Shown piece by piece: positions 55,997-64,000 of a DNA stretch of 64,000 bases. Each line of letters begins with the position of its first letter. Within the stretch, counting starts at the first letter, position 1. Both the position numbers and the translations under genes were made by a program. The DNA comes from Streptococcus parapneumoniae (lineage in GTDB: Bacteria > Bacillota > Bacilli > Lactobacillales > Streptococcaceae), in the NCBI RefSeq assembly GCF_037076355.1, contig NZ_AP026968.1:1566501-1630500 (forward strand), in the 5' to 3' direction. The notes below the pieces were generated by a model. That model was not told the origin of the DNA, did no database searches, and worked only from the letters and a program-made list of their open reading frames with translations.

Positions 55997-56569
55997 TTAT
56001 GGTTTCCAGAGACCTGAAGCATCTACGTAGTAACGTCCACCATCAACTCGCTCATTCTTAGCCATTTTACCATCTGATTTCAAATAGTAATTTCCTTGCC
56101 ATGCACTATAAACATAAGATCCATCGGATTGCAAGTAATACCATGCTTGATAAGAATCATCATAAATCCATTCGCTCTGGGCCATTTTCCCGTCTGCTTT
56201 CAGGTAATAACTTCCCTGCCAAGCATTTTTCACTGGATTTCCATTTTCATCAAAGTAGTACCAAGCACCGTCCTGCTTAACCCAACCACTTGTTGTTGCT
56301 GAACTTGTATCAGTTTGAGTTGTAGTCTCTTGTTTTGCTTTAAAGGCGCCCTTAGGGGCATTTTTCAATTCGCAAGCCACACCATCATGATCGCGGTCTA
56401 ACTTGGCAGAATAACCAGGGTCTCCCTCATGAAGATCTGAATAGCCATTAGCCCAAGCTTCCTTACAGCTAGAAAAATGGATGTTTTCTTCTGCTAAAAC
56501 TGGTTGTGAAAACAAGGCTAAAACTGGCAAGGTAGCCAGACTCATTTTAAAAAATAGACGTTTGTTCAT
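55997..56569 (-). CDS. Excalibur/choline-binding surface protein, short CbpL-like
   Basis: Secreted protein of 190 residues. Signal peptide about 1-26 (FKMSLATLPVLALFSQPVLA). Excalibur calcium-binding domain about 31-66 with DRDHDGVACE. Then choline-binding repeats (GWVKQDGAWYYFDENGNPVK, WYYLQSDGSYVYSAW, YYLKSDGKMAKNE, ending YYVDASGLWKP) that would hold it on teichoic-acid choline. The locus matches pneumococcal CbpL, which as I recall carries an extra C-terminal lipoprotein-like domain absent here. The function is unknown. Confidence 0.85.
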   Translation of the reverse strand: MNKRLFFKMSLATLPVLALFSQPVLAEENIHFSSCKEAWANGYSDLHEGDPGYSAKLDRDHDGVACELKNAPKGAFKAKQETTTQTDTSSATTSGWVKQDGAWYYFDENGNPVKNAWQGSYYLKADGKMAQSEWIYDDSYQAWYYLQSDGSYVYSAWQGNYYLKSDGKMAKNERVDGGRYYVDASGLWKP

Positions 56570-56618
56570 TACTTTCTCCTATAGGAATGTTATCGATTTC
56601 AATATTATTTTATCAAAC

Positions 56619-57236
56619 TTATTTCAGCAATTCAAGGAAACTTCTGGTATTTTCTACAAACTCCTTTGGTTTTTCCTTATTCAAGACATGAGGGCCGTCT
56701 GGGATAATCTGAAATTGGGATTCTGATATTAGTTTATGAAGACTTCTCATAGAACTAAGATTCGGTTTATCTTTGCTACCACAAATTAGCAAGGTTGGAT
56801 AGGGGCAAGTCTTTGCAATCTCCCTTAAATCAAGTGTTTTTAATTCTTCGGAAATACCAACCATAAGAGCCTTATCTGCCCCCTGTTTTTCAAATACCCT
56901 TTTGGGAAGCAATTTAAATATCAGCAACTGAAGATAAAATAGGATATTACCGGACAGTTTAAATGGACATCCTGATAGAACCAAAGCTCGGAGATTTGGT
57001 AAAGCATAACTGGAAAGTTCTAGTGCCAGAGCAGCACCTAAGGACAATCCAACCAAAATAAAAGGTTCTGTCTCTTGAGCTAGATGCTGATAAACTCGCT
57101 CCTTAGCTTTTTGATAGCTACTAACTCCAGAAGGAAATAAGTCAATAGCCTCAGAAGGATAATCTGTCAGTAGATTCCGAACCTCTTTCCAAGACTCTGC
57201 TGACTGCCCCAACCCATGCAAAAATATCAGTTTCAT
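56619..57236 (-). CDS. Alpha/beta-fold hydrolase
   Basis: Protein of 205 residues with N-terminal LIFLHGLGQSAESW (about 3-16, oxyanion region), nucleophile elbow GLSLGAA (about 63-69), and late Asp/His (GSKDKPN, IPDGPHVLNKEKP). Substrate unknown. It follows pabB without a gap, so cotranscription and a coupled start are likely, although no link to folate is known. Confidence 0.85.
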   Translation of the reverse strand: MKLIFLHGLGQSAESWKEVRNLLTDYPSEAIDLFPSGVSSYQKAKERVYQHLAQETEPFILVGLSLGAALALELSSYALPNLRALVLSGCPFKLSGNILFYLQLLIFKLLPKRVFEKQGADKALMVGISEELKTLDLREIAKTCPYPTLLICGSKDKPNLSSMRSLHKLISESQFQIIPDGPHVLNKEKPKEFVENTRSFLELLK

Positions 57237-58958
57237 CTAGTTCTCCTCAAGGCTTAGTTCATACAAGCCTCTCACTGCATTACAGGCATAAATAGCTTCT
57301 GCTTGGGCTAAGTCTGCCAAGGTCAAGACTTTCTCTTCTACCTGTACTGTTTCCAGCAAGTGCTGACGGTAAATTCCTGGCAAGATTCCAAGTCGGACTG
57401 GCGGTGTATAAAGTTTTCCAGTGATTTTCAAAACCAAATTTCCTATAGAGGTTTCAAGTAGTTCTCCTGACTTATTGTGATAAATTTTCTCTTGTTTCCC
57501 TAGGCTCAAGTGAGGTCTGTGGCTTGTTTTGAAGTAGGTAAAGGCATGTTGCAAATTAGCTTCCTGAAGGCAAAGTTTGGCTTTGCAGAAGGTCGGACTG
57601 AGAGGTTCCAATACTTGACGATCGACTTCTATCTCTCCAGACTTGCTAAGGCTAATTCGCAAGCAGTAATCTTGATTAGCATCACAAGTCTGACACTCTG
57701 CTTCAATCCTTTGTCTCAAAATTTCTGGGTCAAAAGGATAAGCAAAATATCGACTAGCTTTTCTCAGTCTTTCCAAATGTTGTTCTTCAAACAGCAAGCA
57801 CTTCTGGCTGATTTTCCCTGTAGTAATCAGTTTGAAACGAGCTTGTTTACGATAGAGAACAGCTGCCTTTTGATGAACCTCTCGATATTCATATTCCCAA
57901 GTGCTATCCCAAGTAATGCCTCCGCCAACTCCATAAATGGCTTGACCTTTGTGAAGTTGAATGGTACGAATGGCCACATTAAAAATCCGTCGTCCATTTG
58001 GAAGCAAGAGACCAATCGTTCCACAGTAGACTCCACGCGGTTGTGGCTCCAAGTCCTTGATAATCTCCATAGTCGCAATTTTGGGAGCTCCCGTTATGGA
58101 TCCACAAGGAAAGAGAGAGCGAAAAATTGTAACTAAATCAACATCTGCTCGCAACCGACTCTTGATGGTCGAAGTCATCTGCCAAACAGTTGAATACTGC
58201 TCTACCTGACACAGACGCTTCACGTGCTCACTCCCCACCTCAGAAATACGGTTCATATCATTGCGCAAGAGGTCCACGATCATCATATTTTCAGAGCGAT
58301 TTTTGGGGTCCTGTTCCAACCAAGCTGCCTCCTCCAAGTCTTCTTGGTCAGTCATGCCACGCTGAGTCGTTCCCTTCATTGGTCGCGTTGTCAACTCGCG
58401 GTCATTTTGCTCAAAAAAGAGCTCTGGGCTCATGGAAATCACTGCCATCTCGTCATGTTCCACATAGGCATTATAGCCTGCTTCCTGCTCTACTACCATA
58501 CGATTATAGATAGCAAAAGGATTGGCGCTTAAATCTTGTTTGAGTTGGACGGTGTAGTTGACCTGATAGGTGTCCCCCTGCCGCAAATGATGGTGAATTT
58601 GAGCAATCGCCTTTTCATAGTCCTCTGCAGGCGTTACTTCCTGCCAATTTGAAGGCAAATCAACCTCATCATAAGTCAGAGGAATAGGGGAGGTCTCCAC
58701 CCTATCGTGAACAGTAAAGTAAAGTAAATACTCGTCCAATAAAGGTGCCTTGTGAACTGCTAATTTTTCCTCAAAAGCAGGTGCAGCCTCGTAGCTGACA
58801 TACCCCACCACATAATAGCCTTGCTCTTGGTAGCTTTCCACTTGTGCCAGCAAGGCTGTTACTTCCGCTAAATCTCTGGTTTTTAACTCTTTGATAGGCT
58901 GGGTAAAGATGTATCTCTCCCCTAAAGCCCTAAAATCAATCACTGTTTTTCTATGCAT
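57237..58958 (-). CDS. pabB: Aminodeoxychorismate synthase component I fused to lyase
   Basis: Bifunctional folate-pathway protein of 573 residues. Residues about 1-360 are PabB (chorismate to aminodeoxychorismate), with TTRPMKGTTQRG (about 196-207), GSEHVKRL, CGSITGAPKIATMEII (about 287-302) and YCGTIG. The last 200 residues are a PabC-like PLP lyase (EEQHLERLRKASRYF, SIGNLVL, ACNAVRGLY) that would release p-aminobenzoate. The ATG at 58958 has no ribosome binding site of normal spacing and lies six bases behind the -10. Confidence 0.93.
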   Translation of the reverse strand: MHRKTVIDFRALGERYIFTQPIKELKTRDLAEVTALLAQVESYQEQGYYVVGYVSYEAAPAFEEKLAVHKAPLLDEYLLYFTVHDRVETSPIPLTYDEVDLPSNWQEVTPAEDYEKAIAQIHHHLRQGDTYQVNYTVQLKQDLSANPFAIYNRMVVEQEAGYNAYVEHDEMAVISMSPELFFEQNDRELTTRPMKGTTQRGMTDQEDLEEAAWLEQDPKNRSENMMIVDLLRNDMNRISEVGSEHVKRLCQVEQYSTVWQMTSTIKSRLRADVDLVTIFRSLFPCGSITGAPKIATMEIIKDLEPQPRGVYCGTIGLLLPNGRRIFNVAIRTIQLHKGQAIYGVGGGITWDSTWEYEYREVHQKAAVLYRKQARFKLITTGKISQKCLLFEEQHLERLRKASRYFAYPFDPEILRQRIEAECQTCDANQDYCLRISLSKSGEIEVDRQVLEPLSPTFCKAKLCLQEANLQHAFTYFKTSHRPHLSLGKQEKIYHNKSGELLETSIGNLVLKITGKLYTPPVRLGILPGIYRQHLLETVQVEEKVLTLADLAQAEAIYACNAVRGLYELSLEEN

Positions 58959-58973
58959 ACCTTAAGTATAGCA
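58956..58973 (-). promoter_or_regulatory. Extended -10 directly before pabB (leaderless-type)
   Basis: Minus strand TGC-TATACT (58973-58965), six bases, ATG (58958-58956). Transcription starting seven bases after the -10 would begin on the ATG. Confidence 0.7.
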
Positions 58974-58983
58974 TAAAATAAGA

Positions 58984-59012
58984 AAACCCTCATCCGTAAA
59001 GCAGATGAGAGA
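58984..59012 (-). terminator. Terminator of the M26 protease gene
   Basis: Minus-strand CTCTCATC-9 nt-GATGAGGG followed by TTTTC, close behind the stop codon at 59019 and just before the pabB promoter. Confidence 0.75.
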
Positions 59013-59018
59013 TTTCAA

Positions 59019-62000
59019 TTATTTAAAGATTGAAGTTTTAAAGCTATTTGTTTGTTGAAGAAGTTTTTTATAAACTTTTTCTTTTACTTGCACAAGTTTA
59101 CCATTAACTTTATTAGTAACCATATCTTCTTCAAGAGCTTTGGCAAATAATGATTTTAATTCATCATAGTTATGAATAGTCTCACCATCAATAGTAAAAG
59201 GATTAAAACCAGCGTTGGCTTTTTCTAACAATTCTTTATAATATTCTTTCTTAAAATCAGCAAATGATTGGAATCTGCCGTCAGATATTTTTTGTATAAT
59301 ATATTGATCTCCAAATTGTTTCCCTTCTTTATTAGCTTGAGATTTTAATTTATCTGAAGCATATCCTAAGAATCCTTTATCATAGCCATAATATCCCCAG
59401 AGTCTAAATGCATTATTCTTAAATGTAACAGCACCAGGTGCACCCTCACTTGTGTTACCTGCATAGATACTATTCATCATTTTAATTCCTACATAGGCAA
59501 TACCTGGATCAAATACTTCTGGCTTATAGATATTATTATTCATCATACGATTAGTCATCAGATTATTATCAACTAAGTCATTAACACTGTTTAATGTTAT
59601 TCCTTTCCAATCATCAGAACTCATATTTCGAACCTTGTCATATTGATCTTTTGACCCTACAGTGCGTTCAATAGGATCAACTTTCTTAAACCACAGTTGA
59701 TTTAATTTATCATCATGTTTACTAATGACTGCATCACCTTCAACATAATCAAGAAGAGACAAGGTATCTATATAACCTTTCATATAATTATCAATGTCTT
59801 CTCTTGTTTTAAGAGTCTTCGGATCGGTAATATACCACTGATTTCCATCATTTGGACGATAGAAAGTCATATTAATTCCCAAAGCACCGTATTCATCAAA
59901 CCATGTACTTGGTACTGGTGTTTGTAACATTCCTTGTGCATAGGCTTCTGCATGAGTCCCTGAGCGACGTCCATATCCTCCTAAATAGATTGCACGATCA
60001 TTAACATGAGTAGTTTCATGTGTATACACAGAGATTCCAAACTCATCAATCATACTTAATGCAATATAATTTACTTCTGTTCGCGTATCCAAAGGATTAT
60101 CCCAAATAACTGCATAAGCACCTGTTCCATTGTTACCATAATACTTACCAATAGGTCCAAACAATTCTCTCAATGGGGCATAGTCTTCTTTATTATTCCT
60201 CTTACCATACTTATCAGGCCATCCACCAGGTGCTTGATAACCTTCCCAAAGAGGAGTTACTGTATTTTTGACTAGCATATTCTTAACCTTATCTAAAGAT
60301 AATCTATACCAAAAATCAAAGTAATTTCGATAACTGTCCGCTGCTTTTTCGATCTGATTTTTTATTCCATCGAAGGAGCTATGCCCTAACTTTTCTGCTG
60401 TTCCAACAGCCATTGCACTATAATTCGAGATTAAATACACATGTGATTTATTTAGATTTAATAATGGGAGTATCATCTTCCGATGAGTAGCAGACTGTAA
60501 ATTATCCCAAACTTTGTATTTCGCTGCTTTAATTTCATCGACTTCCGAAGCACGCTCCGCTATATAGACATTCCCTTCTGTAGCTTTCTTAAACCAATCA
60601 TAAATATTTACATCTGCAGTAAATAGTCGACGATTATAATTTAAAAAGTTTACCAAATTTTCTGATAAGGTTGTCTTAGAAATAATCTCGCTGAAAGCAT
60701 CATATGTCCGATGACCTTTTATATTATCTTCTCTTGAACCGATTTCAATAAGCCTGTCTAAAACATCAACCTCTTTCCCATAAAAGTCTGGTTTGAACAG
60801 CATTAATTCTTTAATATTAACGTCACCGAATTTAACACCGTAGTAACGGTTTAAGTATGTTAAACCTAATAATATGGCAGCTTTGTTTTTCTCGACTTTA
60901 TCACGAAGCATTTGACGAGCAGCTGGAGAATCATTTAACTGGTGTTCTTCATTTTGAACTAATTTTGTGATTAGGTTTGTTAAGTTTTCTTTAACAGCTG
61001 TGAAGCTTTCTTCTAAATATAAATCTTTGATTGCATTAACTCTATAGTCACCTAATCGATTTAGATGTTGATACATCGGTTGAGACTGAAGCTCTACTGA
61101 TTCTAAAATAGATTTTATATCATTAACAAGAGTAGTGTTATCTTTTTGAACGATATTAGGTGTATATTTAATTCCTAAGTCAGTTATAGTATATTCTTTT
61201 ACATTACTTAAACCTTCGCTACTAGAAGATAAGTTAAAGTAATCTTTTGTACCGTCCGCATAGTGAACAATAATTTTATTAGCTTCATCTAGGTTAGTGA
61301 TAAACTCATTGTTGTTCATCGCTGTAACAGAAAGAACTTCTTTAGTATTTAGAGGGTGTTCTTTATTTAATTTATTACCTTGGTATACAATATAATCTTT
61401 ATTGTAGAATGGTATTAATTTTTCAAGGTTTTTATAGGCTTGGTTATATTCAGCCTTGTAATCTTGAATACTAGAATAAGCTTTTTCTTCATTAAGTTTT
61501 GCAAGGGGAGATAGCTCACTTTCTAATTTATCAGCAGTAATATTGAAAGTAGCAACTTTAGCATCAGCCTGTTCTCTAGTTAATTGTTTTATTTTTTGCG
61601 GATTAGTGAAGTTATTAGATCCGCTGCTAGCGCCGTTGACTCTATAAATATCAAATAAGAATTGGCGTGCATCTCCATCATTAATTTCGTTTGAACCATA
61701 TACTTCTTCACCTTTAATTACTCTAGCATAGGTAACAATATCTTTTATAACTCCCCAAGGCCAAGTTTTAGCAACAACACCACCAACAAAACGAGTATTT
61801 TTAACATCTAAAGTTCCTTTAGCAACAGAATTGGTAACTTTTGACTTAGTTCCAGACTGATAGCTATTTAACATATATGTAACAAAAGGAACTAGCATAC
61901 TTGCGCTTGCGTTAGTGGCAGTAATGTTAGCCTCAACATAAGCTTTATTAACAAATCCCATGTAGTTCGAACCAGCAATTCCTCCGACTGTAGAATTGTT

Positions 62001-64000
62001 ACCAACAGAGTTGATATTACCTATAAATGCTACGTTTTCTAGAGCAGCATTTTCTTTGATATTGTTTACAAATCCAGCAACGTTATTTCTAGCTGTTATC
62101 GTTCCAGTTGCTTTGATGTTTTCTATACGTGTAGCTCCGTTGATCTCATTCGCAATTGTCGCGATATTATCTTGATTAGATACATTAATATCAATATTTT
62201 CAAAATTTATATTTTTAACAGTTCCAGCTTTAATCTTGTCGAACAATGGATGTTCCAACTCAGTAATAGCAAATTGTTTTCCTTCAGAACTTAAAAGTTT
62301 TCCTGTAAATTCTTTAGTGATATATGATTTTCCATTAGGAACAACATTTCTAGCACTCATTGATTGTCCCAGACGATATTCTTTTGAAGGATCGTTTTCA
62401 ATAGCTTCTATTAATTCTTTGAAGTTATAATATACATTATCTTCGTGGGCTTTAGGTTTTTCAATATAGTGAACGTATTCTTCTTCAAATTTATTATCAG
62501 CAGTTCTAGAGACTAAATTGTCTGCGATTGCCGTAACTTTATATACAGATGTTCCGTTAACTGTAGTCTCTTCTATATTTTGAACCGCTAGTAATGTAGT
62601 TTTTTGATTATTTGAAGTTATTTTTAAATAATAATTACTCTTATCATCAGGAATAGTTGTTATTAATGATTCATTAGTTTCTTTTCCATTTTCGTATTTG
62701 ATTAAATCTGTACGTTTAATATCTTTAATCTCAACTTTTTTAAGGTCTAGTTGTATTGGTTGATTATCTAAGATTTCTGTTACATCACCGTCACCTCTAT
62801 CGTAAACCATCGTTGTAGATAGGGTATATTCTTTGTAGTACTCTAGGTTCTTAAATGCAGCGCTTATAGTTTCATTAGTTACATCATCGCCTGTAAGCTC
62901 TACAGTGCTAACAACTGTTTCTCCTTTTTTCAGAGTAGCTGTGATTGATTTAATTTTTGTTTTATTTTGGTTTTCTAGAGAATACTTAGCAACTGCTTCA
63001 CGTTCTAATACTTTCTTATCAGTCTCAATAAATGTTAATACCGGTTTTTCAGTTAATAGAACTAGGTTATTGATAGCTTCTTCTACACTTCTAGTAGCTT
63101 CGTCTACTTTGCTTTGAGTAGCAGTTTCATCTGCGTTTACAGGAGTTACTTCTGTAAGAGTATCTTCTAAAGCTTTCCATGTTTGAGTAGTGTATTCTTC
63201 TTTACGTTTGCTGTTAGCTGTGTTAATAGCGTTTTGTAATACAGTTTTATCTACAGCAAGAGCTTGAAGAGCATCTTGAAGAGCTTTAGTAGCTGCATCT
63301 ATTTCACTTTGTTTAGGAAGTGAAGTAGTTTGGTTGTTGATTTCTTTAGCTTTAAGTTCAGCATTTTTGAATTCGTTCCAAGTTTTAGTGCTATAGTCAG
63401 CTTGTTGTTTTTGTTCAGCAACTGTTAATTGTTCCTGTAATTTCGTTTTATCAACATTAAGAGAATCGATAGTAACTTTAAGTTTATCAGTTGCATCCTT
63501 GATTTGAGCTTGAGTAGCTTTGTCGTTGTCTTTTACAGCTTGAGCGTCAGTTTTAGCTTCTTCTAAAGCGTTCCAAGATGTAGCACTGTAGTCAGTTTGA
63601 GTTTTTTCGTTTGCAAGGTGAAGTTGTTTTTCAAGTTCAGTCTTATCAGTATTCAAACCAACGATAGCGGATTTAAGTTTTTCATTAATGTGATTAATTT
63701 CACTTTGTTTTGCTGCTGTATTGTTTGTAACATTTTCAGCATCGGCTAAAACAGTTTGAAGATTTGCCCAAGTTGCATCACTGTAGTGATCTTTAGTTTT
63801 TGATTTCGCGTCAGCAATAGTTTTGTTTAATTCAATTTTATCAACGCTTAGAGCAGCGATAGCGGATTTAAGTTTTTTAGTAGCATCGTTGATTTGGTCT
63901 TGGGTCGCTGTGCCGTTATCTTTTACTTCCTGAGCTTTATTTTGAGCTGTACTCAAAACCGTCCAAGATCCCATGCTGAAATCAGTTTCAGTTTTCCCCT
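59019..64000 (-). CDS. zmpB: M26-family zinc metalloprotease with FIVAR repeats (zmpB position), 5' end outside
   Basis: Large surface protease. The frame stays open to the window edge; the ATG at 63974 is inside a repeat and is not the start. Counting from that Met: five FIVAR repeats with a 65-residue period (KTETDFS before Met, KTKDHYS 59, KTQTDYS 124, KQQADYS 189, KRKEEYT 256). Then the M26 N-terminal region with GLUG-like VGGIAGSN, and the catalytic domain with zinc site HETTH (1319-1323) and third ligand Glu1343. The sorting signal, at the N-terminus in this family, lies outside. Adjacency to pabB matches zmpB. The substrate is unknown. Confidence 0.92.
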   Translation of the reverse strand, partial: GKTETDFSMGSWTVLSTAQNKAQEVKDNGTATQDQINDATKKLKSAIAALSVDKIELNKTIADAKSKTKDHYSDATWANLQTVLADAENVTNNTAAKQSEINHINEKLKSAIVGLNTDKTELEKQLHLANEKTQTDYSATSWNALEEAKTDAQAVKDNDKATQAQIKDATDKLKVTIDSLNVDKTKLQEQLTVAEQKQQADYSTKTWNEFKNAELKAKEINNQTTSLPKQSEIDAATKALQDALQALAVDKTVLQNAINTANSKRKEEYTTQTWKALEDTLTEVTPVNADETATQSKVDEATRSVEEAINNLVLLTEKPVLTFIETDKKVLEREAVAKYSLENQNKTKIKSITATLKKGETVVSTVELTGDDVTNETISAAFKNLEYYKEYTLSTTMVYDRGDGDVTEILDNQPIQLDLKKVEIKDIKRTDLIKYENGKETNESLITTIPDDKSNYYLKITSNNQKTTLLAVQNIEETTVNGTSVYKVTAIADNLVSRTADNKFEEEYVHYIEKPKAHEDNVYYNFKELIEAIENDPSKEYRLGQSMSARNVVPNGKSYITKEFTGKLLSSEGKQFAITELEHPLFDKIKAGTVKNINFENIDINVSNQDNIATIANEINGATRIENIKATGTITARNNVAGFVNNIKENAALENVAFIGNINSVGNNSTVGGIAGSNYMGFVNKAYVEANITATNASASMLVPFVTYMLNSYQSGTKSKVTNSVAKGTLDVKNTRFVGGVVAKTWPWGVIKDIVTYARVIKGEEVYGSNEINDGDARQFLFDIYRVNGASSGSNNFTNPQKIKQLTREQADAKVATFNITADKLESELSPLAKLNEEKAYSSIQDYKAEYNQAYKNLEKLIPFYNKDYIVYQGNKLNKEHPLNTKEVLSVTAMNNNEFITNLDEANKIIVHYADGTKDYFNLSSSSEGLSNVKEYTITDLGIKYTPNIVQKDNTTLVNDIKSILESVELQSQPMYQHLNRLGDYRVNAIKDLYLEESFTAVKENLTNLITKLVQNEEHQLNDSPAARQMLRDKVEKNKAAILLGLTYLNRYYGVKFGDVNIKELMLFKPDFYGKEVDVLDRLIEIGSREDNIKGHRTYDAFSEIISKTTLSENLVNFLNYNRRLFTADVNIYDWFKKATEGNVYIAERASEVDEIKAAKYKVWDNLQSATHRKMILPLLNLNKSHVYLISNYSAMAVGTAEKLGHSSFDGIKNQIEKAADSYRNYFDFWYRLSLDKVKNMLVKNTVTPLWEGYQAPGGWPDKYGKRNNKEDYAPLRELFGPIGKYYGNNGTGAYAVIWDNPLDTRTEVNYIALSMIDEFGISVYTHETTHVNDRAIYLGGYGRRSGTHAEAYAQGMLQTPVPSTWFDEYGALGINMTFYRPNDGNQWYITDPKTLKTREDIDNYMKGYIDTLSLLDYVEGDAVISKHDDKLNQLWFKKVDPIERTVGSKDQYDKVRNMSSDDWKGITLNSVNDLVDNNLMTNRMMNNNIYKPEVFDPGIAYVGIKMMNSIYAGNTSEGAPGAVTFKNNAFRLWGYYGYDKGFLGYASDKLKSQANKEGKQFGDQYIIQKISDGRFQSFADFKKEYYKELLEKANAGFNPFTIDGETIHNYDELKSLFAKALEEDMVTNKVNGKLVQVKEKVYKKLLQQTNSFKTSIFK
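63050..64000 (-). repeat. Tandem FIVAR-coding repeats (195-bp period)
   Basis: At least five units of about 195 bp, recognisable at protein level by the K-x-x-x-[DH]-[YF]-[ST]-x-x-x-W motif and the ending AIxxLxVDK. The fourth unit has two extra codons (TTSLPKQSE region). The array continues past the window edge. Confidence 0.88.

Noticed and set aside
57510..58136. Long plus-strand frame opposite pabB (208 codons)
   Set aside because: Fully antisense to conserved PabB/PabC motifs, with no ribosome binding site and no family resemblance. It is a mirror of codon bias.

Overview
The window looks like chromosome of Streptococcus pneumoniae or a very close mitis-group relative. The evidence is the low GC content, four RUP-type miniature elements, the pyruvate oxidase and lactate oxidase pair, a choline-binding protein, a lactococcin 972-type bacteriocin, and a gene order I recognise as pneumococcal (liv-clpP-upp, spxB, copYA, thiamin genes, lysS, pyrEF, divIB-murG-murD, miaA, glk, pabB, zmpB). 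Most genes are on the minus strand. No rRNA, tRNA, CRISPR array or intact insertion sequence was seen.

Region by region. 1-1136: the 5' part of prfB with its programmed +1 frameshift, and a CBS/ACT protein. 1496-6076: the branched-chain amino-acid ABC transporter livJHMGF, with a near-perfect CodY box inside its promoter. 6160-9030: a YlbG-family protein, clpP (CtsR box over its promoter), upp, a dCMP deaminase and a TetR regulator. 9155-14272: a DegV protein, an HI0933-type flavoprotein, a DUF1697 protein, a MerR/TipAS regulator with a RUP in its leader, and an SNF-family transporter. 14312-18605: manA, a SemiSWEET transporter, an unlisted 51-residue membrane protein, a VOC protein and spxB. 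18812-21842: copA-cupA-copY under two operators.

22031-31432 is a thiamin salvage region with three TPP riboswitches. One controls thiD (plus strand). One controls ykoE-ykoD-ykoC-tenA-thiW-thiM-thiE. One controls tenA-thiM-thiE. The last two leaders are clear copies of each other. Together the genes import and salvage pyrimidine and thiazole moieties and join them to thiamin phosphate; no de novo thiC or thiG was seen here.

31586-40451: lctO, a decayed repeat pair, lysS, pyrE-pyrF behind a PyrR attenuator, and the division and cell-wall operon murD-murG-divIB. 40660-43694: a lactococcin 972-like bacteriocin with its ABC export or immunity pair. 44085-49047: DUF3165, typA, rsuA, small membrane and rhodanese-like proteins, yqgQ and a CpsY-type LysR regulator. 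49101-53552: the miaA-hflX-orf-rnz-SDR operon. 53673-58958: DUF3042, thyA, glk, a short CbpL-like choline-binding protein, an alpha/beta hydrolase and a pabBC fusion. 59019-64000: most of a large M26 zinc metalloprotease (zmpB position) with FIVAR repeats, running off the right edge.

The least expected observations are: several genes whose extended -10 element sits only 6-9 nt before the ATG, which predicts leaderless mRNAs; a 51-residue membrane protein with its own strong promoter, cre site, tandem upstream repeat and terminator; three identical terminator hairpins behind three consecutive genes; a RUP placed exactly between a MerR-type promoter and its ribosome binding site; and the duplicated TPP riboswitch leader.
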